Below are positions 37,006 to 48,972 of a stretch of 64,000 nucleotides of DNA, piece after piece. The stretch is from contig JAUFSD010000007.1 in the NCBI GenBank assembly GCA_033030425.1, forward strand, positions 1,798,001-1,862,000, written 5' to 3'. Below the pieces are notes generated by a model, which ran no database searches, was not told where the DNA came from, and saw only the letters and a list, made by a program, of their open reading frames with translations. Each line of letters starts with the position of its first letter. Position 1 is the stretch's first letter. The stretch comes from Verpa conica (taxonomy: Eukaryota > Ascomycota > Pezizomycetes > Pezizales > Morchellaceae). A program made the position numbers and the translations under genes.

Positions 37006-37851
37006 ATCTACTTGAACTTTTAGACCACCAACGCGCTGGCATATTTTAACGGAGGTCTTTACCGTGCTTGATAAAACAGCTGGCCCAAACAATGGAGTAT
37101 GTTCTCCGGGTTGAGGATTACCCAAAATCTTTTACACGATCTTTTAACCCTGAAGAATAGTGGAGCGACTATCGGTAGAGGTTGCCCGTAAGTGGCATGC
37201 CGGTACGGTCACATCAATGCCGATGGTGCCGGTTAGCCCTGCGCTGCTGCCTATAATTAAGTAGCTGCGGCCGACCCTAGTCTCCAGTAAAAGTTTCATA
37301 CCCCAGTAAAGCCTTGGCAAGCTGAATAGGTAGCTAGCGAATGTTTTTCAAGTAATAATCTACGTGCTTAGCAAGTAACGGCTCGTTAAAATGTCCCCTT
37401 AAGGTTGCGGATGTTGGTTTTAGCACGGCAAAAGCTCCCCAGCAATAATATAGGCCTTCGGTTCAAGGGCTAGAGTGGCTGTGCTCGATTTATGGGGTTA
37501 GCGCACAGGGGGTTTTCTTCCTTCCTTTCATCTCAAGCTAAGGGTTTTTGGCCAAATGCAGACTGTTGGAGTATATGCGTAGTAGTAATCGAAGCATTAT
37601 ACGACTGTAAAACTCTCCACTTCCACTTGCGGTGAAAGTAATTTTCGGTCAACACTTTTGTGGATAGGTACACTGTAATCGCCTGAACTCATTTCACGGT
37701 AAATACAAAACAACCGTTTCATTCTTTTTGTTTTTCGTTAAATTACTACATGTCGTACACGGTGCTGAAGAAAGCCTATGGCCGCCGACGGTTGGTTCGT
37801 GACCCGTCCGACGTCCTGCATGGTTAATTTCAAGGATCTAATCCTCCCACC

Positions 37852-37862
37852 ATATATATATA
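37852..37862 (+). promoter_or_regulatory. candidate TATA box of GH71 gene
   Basis: ATATATATATA about 140 bp before the GH71 start codon. Confidence 0.35.
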
Positions 37863-37999
37863 GCATAGGTAGATCTACCCTTATTTAAACCCCTATCCCC
37901 TTGAGTTATTTGGTTTCGCTCCAGTCCATCACTGTTCATCGCCTTTGATAGGTATCCAATAAGTCTTTCCCCCATATATCTTTGTTCTGCCTTGGCATC

Positions 38000-39562
38000 A
38001 TGCGCTCAGTCTATTCTGTTCTCGCAGCTCTTGCGCTTGCACCAATGTCGGCGATGGCCGCGCGAGAAGTCTTTGCCCATTACATGGTATGTTGTTAATT
38101 GGCTGAATTTAGGATTGTCCTTTCGGGCTAATAGTAGCAGTTGGGAAATACATATGGGCAGACTCTCAGTGATTGGACCAAAGATATTCAACTTGCGAAA
38201 GCTTCTCATATCGATGGGTTCGCTCTCAATGCTGGCCCTAACGACTCATTTGGGCCGGAACAGCTTGCATTAGCCTACCAGGCTGCCGAGGCGAACAACT
38301 TCAAGTTGTTTATCTCTTTTGATATGGTGAGCAATTCTCTAAAAATAATAATGTAAAGAATATCTTACTGAAAACATATCTTGGCTAGCTTTGTTGTGGT
38401 CTGTGGCCTGTTTCTCAAGTTGCAGAGTTCATCAACAACTATAAAGACAGTTCTGCTCAGTTCAAAGTTGGCGGAAAGCCTATGGTTTCAACTTTTGAAG
38501 GGACGAACTTTATCTCCCAGTGGTCTGAAGTTGAACAAAGCACCGGGCAACTACACCTAGTCCCGGATTGGGCATCTCTAGGACCGTCGGGATTTTCCCA
38601 GCATCTTGACGTTGTTGACGGAGCATGTAAGTAGGGGCTAGTCCGTAACCCTGATTCATACTAATTTGCGGGGTCCGCTATAGTTGTTTGGGATGCGTGG
38701 CCATCGGATCCAAGCCCAACCCATAAGACTACAGAGTCTGATAAAGCTTGGATTAATGTCCTTGCAGGCAAACCTTACATGATGGCCGTATCTCCATGGT
38801 TTTATACGAGCCTCCCACAGTATAGTAAAAACTGGAACTGGGATTCTGATACTCTATGGTAAGCTCTAGCACTCATTATACCATAGAGGCGCGGTACTAA
38901 CGAAGCTCAAAGGTTCGACCGCTGGGAGTCTGTCTTGGACATACTGCCGCAATATGTTGAGGTAAGCTATAACCAATTCCTATCGGTTGGTTTTGTAGTT
39001 TCAATCAATAACCGTCTTGGATTATGAATAGATTATTACCTGGAATGACTATGGTGAATCGCACTACATTGGCCCAATCCGCGCCCAGGGCATCGTTACA
39101 GGGGCCGATGTCTATGTCAACAACATGCCACACGATGGCTGGAGGTTCATTCTCCCTTACTATATCGACGCATATAAAGCGGGAACACGAGATGTTCCTA
39201 TCGCGACAGAAGGCGCTGCTTTCTGGTACCGTACTACCCCAAAGAGTGTTTGTAGTGACGGCGCCACCACCTGCGATGTTGATGGCTCTGGTGGCTCGGC
39301 TACAAACTGTGTTCGCGACAGTGTCTTTGTTGTTACGGCTTCTAACACAGCCACAACTGTTTCTGTTACGATTGGAGGCGTCGGGCAAGACTTTCAAGTC
39401 GCGGCAGGGGTGAAATTAGTGGAGTTGCCATTCAATGGCCGCACTGGTAATGTTGTGGTAACTATCAATGGTAAAACTGGTACTGGACCTGCTCCAATTA
39501 CCAATAGCTGTCCTTCCAGTGGGAAAGTCAACTTCAATGCGGTGGTTGGATCTACTTCTTAA
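38000..39562 (+). CDS. GH71 endo-alpha-1,3-glucanase (mutanase)
   Basis: Secreted hydrolase of alpha-1,3-glucan, a fungal wall polymer; used in cell separation, wall remodelling or attack on other fungi. Six exons (38000-38086, 38141-38326, 38389-38626, 38684-38858, 38913-38961, 39032-39562) close exactly to 421 residues, the size of a GH71 enzyme without carbohydrate-binding modules. A signal peptide (MRSVYSVLAALALAPMSAMA) precedes REVFAHYM-LGNTY. Family motifs are IDGFALNAG, LFISFDM-LCC, VFVWDAWP-like sequence across a splice, and IITWNDYGESHYIGP. The last 110 residues form a Thr/Val-rich beta-type domain with Cys pairs. Introns are 54-70 nt. No disruption is seen. Confidence 0.92.
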
Positions 39563-40067
39563 AGCTTATTACGTCTTTCTGGCTTGTTTTACTAGAACTA
39601 CATTGTATTATATTGTTTGAATAGTAAGGATAGCGACTTAGTAATTTAAAACAAGACTTTAGCTTTTATAGACTAAGATTTTGACGTTTATATGATCTAG
39701 GGGCCGGCGGTGTAGTAGTAAATACTATATTTAGTCTTGGACATAGAGTAAGGATCGTAGACGATCTTATACCCTATACTTATTAGGGACGGATAAATAA
39801 ATTGCCTAAAAGAACACCATCTACGATTACATAAAGTGGTTTATGCGAATCAAACTCTTAGTAAAAAGCCTTGAAATATCAAAACAAGAGATTCAAGTTA
39901 TCAAGACAAGAACAACATCATAAAACTCAAGAAGAGGTTTATAAGAGTGCCAATTACATTACCTCAGGTCTCAACATTTACTAAACTATTCCAACATCGC
40001 AACTATATCTCCCTTAGGTTATAGGTATTTGCCACCGTATTAAGCACAAAAAATTCATAAATAAATT

Positions 40068-40307
40068 ATGGGTAATTGTCGCCTATCAACCGCTACGTAT
40101 GTATTTGGCTCCCTCTTTTTGAGTACCATTACTATAACCGTAATTATATTCTATAAGGCGCATGGACATATCCGCTATTATGGTTCAATAATATCTTCTA
40201 TGTGTACCGGGGTTTTGGGGGCACTATTAGTCGTATCTCTTCTCATGGACATATGCCATTGCGCAAGTTCGCGGAAGCAAAAAACCAACACTCTGGCCTT
40301 GTGCTGA
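40068..40307 (+). CDS. possible small membrane protein
   Basis: A 79-residue frame with two hydrophobic stretches (about residues 11-30 and 40-60), followed by a Cys/Lys-rich tail. Start context AAATTATGG is weak. There is no homologue I recognise and no splice support, so it may be a chance frame. Confidence 0.2.
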   Translation: MGNCRLSTATYVFGSLFLSTITITVIIFYKAHGHIRYYGSIISSMCTGVLGALLVVSLLMDICHCASSRKQKTNTLALC

Positions 40308-40334
40308 AGGTTCACAAGATTCGCGGTCTGATCC

Positions 40335-40345
40335 AGGGTTAGGGT
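40335..40345 (-). repeat. interstitial telomere-like motif
   Basis: AGGGTTAGGGT on the plus strand, 28 bp after the doubtful small frame. Confidence 0.65.
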
Positions 40346-41038
40346 ACGAGAAGTACGAGCCACCCAAGAACGCGCTACTGTAGCGTGACATGTCACATGA
40401 TACCTTATGTCAATATCTGATATGTAATCTATATATTTATTGCTACTATACCTCGTTTGCATCTAGGAGGTAACTCCAGAGTTCGGATGGATAATTGCGC
40501 AGACCCTTATATAGACTTTTTCTTCACCGGTGTACGCATGGGAGGGGGGTAATACATTAGTCCTGGGCTAAGGTATAGTAAATAGATAGAAATTATAAAA
40601 TGCTAGAATAAGCAATCCACTCAAGCAGCTAAGCAGAGGAGCTCATCGTACATTGCATAAGTTTGGGGCTACATGTACGCAATCTAGAATAGTAGGCTGA
40701 GCTATAGGTATACAACCCGGTAAACTCGGGAACAGCAATACCCTAGGCATGTACCTATGTGGGGTAGAGTCAGTATATATTAGGACATGCATCGTGTGCC
40801 ACCGACTTGCCTGAAAATCGGGAAACAACGTCATAAGATAACTCGACAGCGCCAGAGATGTACCCCATAAAATGGAGTTGCACAGAATAGCCAGCTTGTG
40901 ATTTTGAGGGGAAATGTTGCGATCGGCTAACTCCATTAAGCGTTTTCTCGGCTTGATATCCGAGAATAACCTGTCACGCAGGCCGGTTACAACTAAGTAC
41001 CGTAATTCCTGTGAAGCAGGTTTGTGGTAAAGGTGCCC

Positions 41039-41046
41039 TATATAAT
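41039..41046 (+). promoter_or_regulatory. candidate TATA box of dioxygenase gene
   Basis: TATATAAT about 95 bp before the start codon at 41140. Confidence 0.45.
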
Positions 41047-41139
41047 ACAGTGCTCCTGTTTCTTTGTTGTTAATCCTTCATACCGACGAGGCGGAGAACA
41101 GAAACTGTTGATCTACCCACCATACAGCCTAAAGAAAAA

Positions 41140-42637
41140 ATGGCCCCTTCAACCATCGAAGTAACCAGAAACCGTGGAGTTAGACTTCCTACAAATGCCC
41201 GCCAAAGGCTTTTAAAGGATGGAATCGACCCAGAAACATATCCCGCCCGCCCTGAAAAATCACTTTCTCTAGACGAAGTGTACAAGATCAGAGGAGAGAA
41301 CTGGTACTTATCCTAAGTACTTCTATTTAACTAGTGGATAAGCGCATCAGGCTCATATAATACGAAACATATAGGGAGCATAACGATCCTGGAAAACGGG
41401 CAGATCCTGAGAAGAAGGCGTTATTGAGTGCAGCCTCGAAAGTGATCCATCTCACACGGTATGCTCCCCCGGGAAACTCATAAGAGCATTGGCATCTGGG
41501 GTCTCTAAGCTTCTAACACAAAAAAAATTACTAGCCATATTGGAACCGAGCTTTACGGGATTCAGCTGGCTAAGTTGACCGATCAGCAAAAGGATGAACT
41601 TGCCCTCCTCATCGCTGAGCGCAGCGTTGTATTTTTCCGTGACCAGGATATCACACCAAAGCAACAACTCAAACTAGGAAAGCATTTTGGGGTCATTGAG
41701 GTACATCCACAAGTGCCACAGGTTCCGGGTTGCCCCGGGGTTACTGTAATGTGGCCTGACCTGCAGGTTGCAGAAGGCGGGGGAGCATCCTTTCGCAAAC
41801 CAGGGTAAGGGGTGTTTTTAAAATTACTAATTATGCCTGCTATACAATGCTTATCCCTGGGGAGATATAGGGGTGCATCCTACTGGCACACAGATCTGAC
41901 GCATGAGCTGCAGCCTGCTGGAGTTACACACCTTCACAACGACACTGTCCCAGAATACGGTGGTGATACTCTCTGGGCTTCTGGATACTCAGCCTATGAA
42001 AAGCTTTCTCCCGAGTTTCGGAAGATGATTGATGGCAAATATGCCGTTTTTAGGTCTATGCACAAATATGTTGATAAAAATGATCCGGGGGCAGGCCCAA
42101 AGTTTGTAGAAAGGACACATCCAATTGTGAGAGTACATCCCGTCACTGGCTGGAAGAGTCTTTTCGTCAATAGAGAGTTCACAGATCGGATTGTTGGTTT
42201 GGACAAAGCGGAAAGCGGTAAGTGTACTAATTATGGTCCTTAGCAGTTCACTGGAGTGAAAGCTAACTTTTAACGGTAGATTTGATTCTAGGTTATCTCT
42301 ATGATGTCTATGAGCGAAACGTCGATATTCAAGTCCGGTTTCGCTGGACACCTTGTACAAGGTAAATTTACGTGCACGAGATTTTGGCCAATTGATCTAA
42401 TCATTATTCTAGCGCCCTATGGGATAACCGTATCACGATTCATATCGCTAGCTGGGACTATGAGGTATAATCTCCTGGCTCTGGCGGTGATATATCAGGA
42501 TTCTTTTTGCTGATTTAGCGGTAATGATATAGGGAAATGAACCTCGACATGGTACACGTGTCACAACACTTGCTGAAAAGCCATACTTTGATCCGAAAGC
42601 TCCAACCAGAAGAGAAGCTTTAGGTCTCGATAACTAG
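41140..42637 (+). CDS. TauD/TfdA-family alpha-ketoglutarate-dependent dioxygenase (JLP1-like)
   Basis: Fe(II)/2-oxoglutarate oxygenases of this fungal group release sulfite from sulfonates such as taurine; the exact substrate is not shown here. Seven exons (41140-41303, 41375-41458, 41535-41804, 41871-42217, 42280-42361, 42413-42464, 42533-42637) give 367 residues, all phases matching. The iron-binding HxD is in YWHTDLTHE, the distal His in WDNRITIH, and the 2-oxoglutarate-binding Arg lies in the following PRHGTRVT region. Other motifs are VVFFRDQDI, EYGGDTLWASGY and PIVRVHPVTGWKSLFVN. In other members the THEL segment is followed by a longer conserved run, and here it is also complete. Introns are 51-76 nt. 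Convergent with the AA9 gene. Confidence 0.9.
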
Positions 42638-43321
42638 CTATCTATCGCCAGCGTTATGGGGTAGCTGAAGATAGTGCTAGAAATTCCTTTCTTATGAACG
42701 GTTTGTAATTAAATGTATATATAATTTGTAAGAACTCAATTACATGACATTCATACATGTATATGTAGGAGTAAGTCTGTTAAAGCACAAGTTACCACCA
42801 CTAGTACCAGTATATATTTGAAACGCCTACATGAAATCCTGATACAGCGCATGGGCCAATAGTAAGATAAATAGTATAACTACTGAGACTAGTTATCTAG
42901 TTAGTAGTGAAGTGAATTTAGTACTCAGAGGTTTGAGAGTGAGCCTATAGCTGGCTAGAGGGTGAAAAGTGCATATCTAACCTAGCGTCCCACTCATAGA
43001 GAACATTGTTTAATTCTATTTATTTGTGCTGGGTTCCATGGATGTTATTAGCACACTGTGTCCGAGTATATTACATGGTAAACCTAATTTCCGTACCGGT
43101 ATAGGTAAACGTACTCACGAGGGCTGGGCTACACCTGCAAACTTCGGCCAAAAGGTTGACAAGAAAATAAACCGACTCCAAGAATTGAATATTTAAATAC
43201 AAATAGAGCTCTATCCAAATCAAAACCCACAAACAATAAACAATTTTTCCTCCGAGACCTGTTCCTACGGTAATTACTCCGAGTAACTATGCTAACGATC
43301 TCCTCTAACATTTTTGGTTCC
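42638..43321. other. convergent intergenic region
   Basis: No gene seen. It lies between two 3' ends, so it should contain both terminators. It is AT-rich with a small CATACATGTATATG palindrome near 42755. Confidence 0.45.
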
Positions 43322-44266
43322 TTAGCCGGTCCAGACAGCTGGGCCTGGGATGGGATAGGCACCAGTGCCCTGGTAAATATCAAAGACAATACCGGGGGAC
43401 GTGGCAGTGTAAGCACCAGGGAAGGCAACCTTGGTACTATTGCAAAGTTAGCACCTTTTCCTAACTTTAAACCATATTGAAAAATATTGCAATAACTTAC
43501 CTAGGTCCAGTTGAGGTTCCGCTACCACTAACGGTGATCTGGAAGCAAGAGGGGTAGACTTGGACGCCTGGGTATGCGTAGGCTATTTTAAATGATCCTT
43601 ATTAGAGATAGTTCAAACCTAATACCGCAGGAGGAGTATATTTACCAGCGTGAAGGGCGAGGACCTCATGGCGGACAATGTAGTTTCCGGCAGCCAAGCT
43701 AGAGGGGACCTGGAAGCTATATGCTTGGTTTGTGATGAGCGCATCAGAGGCCCATGTACCATCGGCTAGCTTTCCAGCCTCTGCAACCTTGAACCAAACA
43801 GCAGCAGTTCCTGGGTTATAGTCTGTACAACTACCGGGGCACTTGGCCATGTATGTTATAACTGGACCGTGATGGCTATCGGGCCATGTTGTCCAATGTA
43901 GAGAGATAGTAGAACTAGCAGCCACAGGAGCACTCAAAGGTGCAGGTGCAGATCCAGATCCTTGATAGCCGTTGCACTGTACATCAATTGAAGTCAAGTC
44001 TTCGACAGGTCCATTTCCGGGGATTTTTCGGACAATTCTCTGAGGAGGAGTGCTGTAATAAGGGTCGGAATACCTAAATTATGGAATAAAAGTTAGGCTT
44101 GCAGTTCAAGTAATCTTAAAATATCGGGAGTGAGATCAGAGACATACGGGAGGTAACCACTGTATACAGTACCACCAATGGTAAGATCGCTCACGTAGCC
44201 GTGTCCAAGAACACCAGACGCATTTAAGATAGCCGCAGCAGCAGCAGCAATAGAGAAGGATTTCAT
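43322..44266 (-). CDS. AA9 lytic polysaccharide monooxygenase
   Basis: Secreted copper enzyme that oxidatively cleaves cellulose and related beta-glucans. Four exons (44266-44148, 44073-43646, 43582-43501, 43436-43322) with introns of 74, 63 and 64 nt give 247 residues. Signal peptide cleavage after VLG would leave His22 as the N-terminal copper-brace residue (HGYVSDL). The second copper His is His107 in SHHGPVITY, number 86 of the mature chain. The axial Tyr is in [17 protein letters not shown] and [10 protein letters not shown] sequence are also typical. There is no carbohydrate-binding module. I chose the Met at 44266 because it opens the signal peptide; the frame extends further upstream in an unlikely way. 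Confidence 0.92.
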
Positions 44267-44353
44267 ATTGGTGTTTGGGTCCAGTAGAGACTTGATTTGC
44301 TTGAGTGAATGAAGAGTAGAATAAGATTTTAAGTTTGTGCGAGATAGTAGTCT

Positions 44354-44361
44354 ATTATATA
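44354..44361 (-). promoter_or_regulatory. candidate TATA box of AA9 gene
   Basis: TATATAAT on the minus strand, about 90 bp before the AA9 start codon. Confidence 0.45.
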
Positions 44362-45823
44362 CCCTTTTTCGCACCAGCTGAAAAGTTTCCTTCGGGTCAG
44401 ATGAGGAATTTGATATTGAGTGGTACTAGGATTAGGGAACTTACACGCTGTAATTCCGAGTTTTCTTCTTGGCCTTCTGGTATTCCAATACATAACTATA
44501 TGCACGGATATGTATCTCTTTGGTCTAGCGTAGGCATCACGGGCCAATATGCCTACCTTAATTAAAGTGAGCCCATACCTTTAGTACCTAATTCCAAAGT
44601 CGATGAATGAAACAACCTACATATATTGCTTGAATAGTATAGAAACGCGCGTATGACATCATATAGCCCGTTTGTAACGATATATACCTTAATACGTTAT
44701 ATAACCTTTAACTAGAAGCCCCCGATGTGAGACTAGGTACGTACGGCTAGGAAAGGCTGACCTCTGCCTTTTATCTCTCGTATTATGAGGCTAGAAAGTA
44801 GTTTTCTTCTCTGAGCTAACGTTATAGCACTTGAATTCGTTTATACCGGGGTGTTTTCCGGTGTTTTGTCGGTTGTATACCTCCAAATGCACGGTGATCA
44901 TTATTCCCCGACCCCACGGCTGTCACGAGCTGTCGGCCATCCCCACAATCAACCCCAAACTACAGGCATAAACTATGTATTATGAAATCACCAAAGTACA
45001 GCTAAATTATACCCACCATCTAAGTTCCGAATAGAATTAAGGACTAAATGTAGCGGAGGAACTCGAGGGGATCCCCAGAAGATTCCAAAAGTTACAGGGT
45101 ATAGTTATTCAACCGGACGGCTAATCGGGGGGTCTGTGCCTAAATGTTCCACAAAGAGCACTTTAAGATGCAAGTGTCGGTATCCAGTCGCATCTTTCCG
45201 GGGAAACCGCTGTTGTTTTAAAACGCCCAGAAAAAGTTATGGAGAGACGTTCCGGATTTCCTAGTAACCTGTCTCTTCGAGCCCTCGGATACACAGGGAT
45301 ATTACCAATTGCGAATCCTTATACTCTCCCCACCGGAGATATTCTTTACCAGCGCCTAACTTCCCCCAGCTTTGATATCTTGCTTTGCGGGGGACCCCCT
45401 AAAACCCCAAGAATTACAGATTAAAATGATCCTAGCTTCCGGTCCATATTTGCGACTAAGCCCTGAATCACTCGCTACAACTCACGGATAGACTGCATGT
45501 AGTATGTGAGAAAAAGAAGAAAAAACTCACGGATAGAATTACCCTACCAATTAGCGATCCTAATAAGTAGGTTTCACATCTGACAGGTCTTCCTGAGGGA
45601 CTATTGATTGCCATAGCGAGTGAAACTAGGTAATGGAAAATTAGAATAGAGTACTTCGCATATTACAGTACGTACATAGGGCAAGGTTTTAGAAATACCC
45701 CAGGTAATTAGTCCACGTGAGACCTCCGTTCTAAGGTATACATATATATATTAGTAATGACTGAGACAACCCAAGCAGAACAATAGAACCTTGATGTAAG
45801 CATCTCTAGTATAGATTAAGGGC

Positions 45824-45845
45824 TTAAATAGCTTGGGTTAACCTT
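45824..45845 (+). repeat. 22-bp dispersed repeat, copy 1
   Basis: TTAAATAGCTTGGGTTAACC continuing TT; matches 55494-55515 at 21 of 22 positions, with no clear similarity beyond. Confidence 0.45.
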
Positions 45846-46311
45846 GATATGCATAGAGAAGAGAAGAGAGACTAGCTAAGCACACTACTGGATTATATAG
45901 ATTTAGTATTCTACCCTGTAATACCGTATTAACTAGCGAAATCCGCTCTTACACTTCGAGGTTGAGATAAGTAGCGAAACATCTAACTTGTAAAAGCAGC
46001 TACTATCCTCAGTTAAGCGAAAGAAAGCCGCCTCCCAATGCAGCGAGTGGCGAAAACACTACGCCTAGGCCATTCCCAGTAAGATATTCGAGCCCCACTT
46101 TACTCCCACCTCAAAGTACTCGGGTGTACGGGTATGTAAGTCTAATGACAGGCGGTGCAAAAAATGTGGCTTGCGCCTGTATTTCCCGTACAAAATTAGT
46201 GCCACCACAGCCACCTACCATCAGACCTACCCACACACTTGAGTACAGAAAAGGATTTCACCAGTTAATATGGTATTGGGTACATATGCGCAGCTGTTAT
46301 CAAAAAATTAT

Positions 46312-46324
46312 GGGTTAGGGTTAG
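46312..46324 (-). repeat. interstitial telomere-like motif
   Basis: GGGTTAGGGTTAG on the plus strand in gene-free DNA. Confidence 0.7.
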
Positions 46325-46881
46325 TTACAAATCTGATCTAATCTAATCTTCGTCTACTCTAGCTTCTACTCACGATGCCAGGTTGGTCATGTGACCGACT
46401 ATTGGTATGCTAGCCACGGAAATCTAGCCACGTGATCAACACCGTGAGTACTTAACACCCACATTTGTCTCTGATCAGATAAGCATAATATAATAACCAA
46501 TAGTGTTTCCCTAGAGTTTCAGAATATCTTCATAAGGTGTAACGTATAAGCTTCAGCACTGAGTTTTAAATCAGCTGTATACAGTTCTCTCCTCGCTGAA
46601 ATAGTACAAGCTTATACTATTTAACTTTAACACCTATAAAGTTCACAAAGATTCCAAAAGACCGACCCTCCTTATAGCCGACCTAGCACATACGTACAGC
46701 TGACAGTGATCATACGTAATCACTCGAGATATGATAAATTCAAGCCTGGTGACACCAAGCGAAAAAAAGACAAGGAAAACTTCAATAGCGCAAAAAGAAA
46801 AAAAAGGTATCTGGCAATGAAATGAATTAAAAGAAATAAAAAGAAAGTTAGAGGTTCGTTAAATAGCGGTTTATTTTTCCA

Positions 46882-48119
46882 CTATTGGGCCTTATCTTTA
46901 GGGGCCGGGCCCACTCGGGAAACCCGCGGAAACATACAGAAATTACCACGCTCGGAGTAACTGAACTCGTCCTGTTTATTGTTGATGTGAATGTGAAGAT
47001 ATTCAGCAAAAACGAGAAAGCAGTAAACACCTACACCTGTCAGGAGATGCCACCTGGAATACAAGTAAGATGAGTTATTAGCATGAGAGAAACCTAAGAA
47101 CCAAGAGATAGTGCATGCACGTACCAGCCATGGAGCTCGGTAATAAACCCTAAAGGTGCTCCAGTATACTCTCTGATATCTCTTAGATGAGAACAATAAA
47201 ATTGATCAACTAGCCAGAGAGCAAATCCCGATACAAAGTTTATTGTACCGACGGCAGCCAATTTTCGCATATTTTTCAATACCTCTTGGTCTGTGACTCT
47301 TGTTCTCATGAGGAACACACTCCGGAAGAAGACACAGGCAATGAATAATCCAAAAACCAATTGATGCAAGAAGGCCTCTCGGAGGAAGTGATGGGCAAAT
47401 GTCATCCCGAGCAAAACGGAGATAATTCCTGAGGCGAGGAGTTTCTTATTTTTGTTTTCCAGCTGGAAAGACCAGATGGTATACAGAACAGTACTTGTGG
47501 CATACAGCATAGAAAGTTCATCCACTATTCTCCGTACACCAAAACTGTATTTAGTGGCTGGTGGTCAAAATGCAAGGGGTAAATGCGCTGCGTTTTCATA
47601 CCTAGCTGCATGGAATACTTCAAGGTAGCATGAAAACAGATCGAACCGATACCAACAAGTGCAAACGACGCATACGTAAGAGTGAAGATGCCATCCTTAC
47701 CCTCTTTGATTGCTTTCTGAAGCCCGTAACCAGCGAGAGATACTATGGACGCAGAAGATAATTAGTGAGTGGGGTGTAGAGGTTTGGTAAATACTGCCTT
47801 GTTGGATAGTCGCGTCAGACCGTTGCGTACCATATAACACATTTGTGATAGTGTTGATGAATTCTGCAATGTACGGTGAAAGGTAATAATCCTAATTAAA
47901 CCCGTCCCGATTAACACTGCTAGTACATTGGCAGCTTACAGGGTTAGGGTTGCATACTTCCTCACAAAAGCTACGATTTGTAGTAACACGTAAGCACAAT
48001 CAATAATCTTCTAGACTTGCATTAAGAGTACTAATTAAAAATAAAACATACTTCATTGTGGAAGTCCTTGGACCCCAGGCTGATTCGTGGTGGCCATACG
48101 GCCAACCTAAAACTGACAT
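46882..48119 (-). CDS. alkaline ceramidase (YPC1/YDC1/ACER family)
   Basis: Hydrolyses (phyto)ceramide to sphingoid base and fatty acid in the endoplasmic reticulum or Golgi membrane. Six exons (48119-48052, 47970-47958, 47891-47831, 47742-47602, 47524-47125, 47053-46882) give 284 residues. The second exon is only 13 nt, yet it supplies the conserved FCEE step of TSTM-NFCEE-DYYLSPYIAEF, and all phases match. Zinc and active-site motifs are FHATLKYSMQLVDELSM and LHGWWHLLTG; LWLVDQFYC is also typical. Seven hydrophobic segments are expected. The intron after the micro-exon carries a telomere-like motif. Without the micro-exon the frame breaks. The start ATG at 48119 opens SVLGWPYGHHESAWGPRT, as in the family. 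Confidence 0.88.
47940..47951 (-). repeat. telomere-like motif inside ceramidase intron 2
   Basis: On the sense strand CAACCCTAACCCT, near the 5' end of the 66-nt intron 47892-47957. Confidence 0.75.
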
Positions 48120-48972
48120 TCCAGGGTGCTAACAAATGAGGGTTGGCAAGCTGCGGGCGCGTTTGTCCGGTGAATTCAGTAGAAGATATTATATGAGTGA
48201 CCGCAGATGGAGGGATCTCGGTTGTTGTTGATGAGAGGAAGAGGGGTTCTAGTTCCCTCCGCTGGAGACCGGGCAGCCGCCTTGTTTTCGGTATGGATTA
48301 CATACGTCTCTTCTTTGCAGGGCTTGCAAAGCCACTCCATCGCAGCCACAGGACTACATATTGCAACGGGTGGCGCAAGGGTCACCCTTTTCATATGGCA
48401 ATAAGATGAGAAGGTCAAATAGGAGTGTCCTTTCTACGATATACGGTAAAATACCACCACTAGGACCCCAGCCGGGATTACAAGACCAATATACATCTAG
48501 ACCCTTTCTACTGTTTGCTATAAAGGTTCGTAAAGGGCATGTCACCACAATTTTCTGTATTTAATTATAATTTCGAGTACTCGGGGTAGGCGTACCCGGA
48601 ACTGCCCGACTTCGACCTGACTGGATGGAACAGTCCTCCCAGTGAGAAAAATACATCTACTTATATATATTAGTGAGGAAGAAACTTACATCTCTGGGTA
48701 CTTCCATACCCCGGTCCAGACAAAATTGTTATTACTCCCATACTGATCTTTAAACGCACAGCTCTAATTGGTATTTATTTTTTTTAGAAAATTCATTATG
48801 TTATTTACAGTAACGGATCCTCTTCCTTGAGCAACCGTAATAAAATTAAGACAGTACACAAATCCTCCCCCCTGACTTTCCCCTATACCCAGTCTTGGAT
48901 ATTCACAAAGCTTCGTATTCTTACAAAGATTCTAAAACTTATCCCAAGATCTTGACCACGTACACCTTTCCC
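48120..48972. other. intergenic
   Basis: No gene seen in 0.85 kb. It should hold the ceramidase promoter (left) and the terminator of the MFS gene (right), both genes being on the minus strand. Several overlapping 60-80 codon frames at 48176-48564 have no recognisable motif. Confidence 0.4.

Larger units (their letters stand above)
36579..37999. other. intergenic with retroelement fragment
   Basis: No gene seen in 1.4 kb. It holds the short retroelement insertion at 36983-37005 and, at the right end, the GH71 promoter. Confidence 0.45.
39563..41139. other. intergenic, with one doubtful small frame
   Basis: No gene of known family. It contains the doubtful 79-codon frame listed separately, a telomere-like motif at 40335-40345, and the promoter of the dioxygenase gene at the right end. 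Confidence 0.4.
44267..46881. other. intergenic, gene-poor
   Basis: No gene I can support in 2.6 kb. A 61-codon frame (45239-45424, +) is the only one with a decent start and no motif. A telomere-like motif lies at 46312-46324. A 22-bp sequence at 45824-45845 recurs at 55494-55515. A short palindrome AAATAGTA/TACTATTT sits near 46602-46622. Confidence 0.4.
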
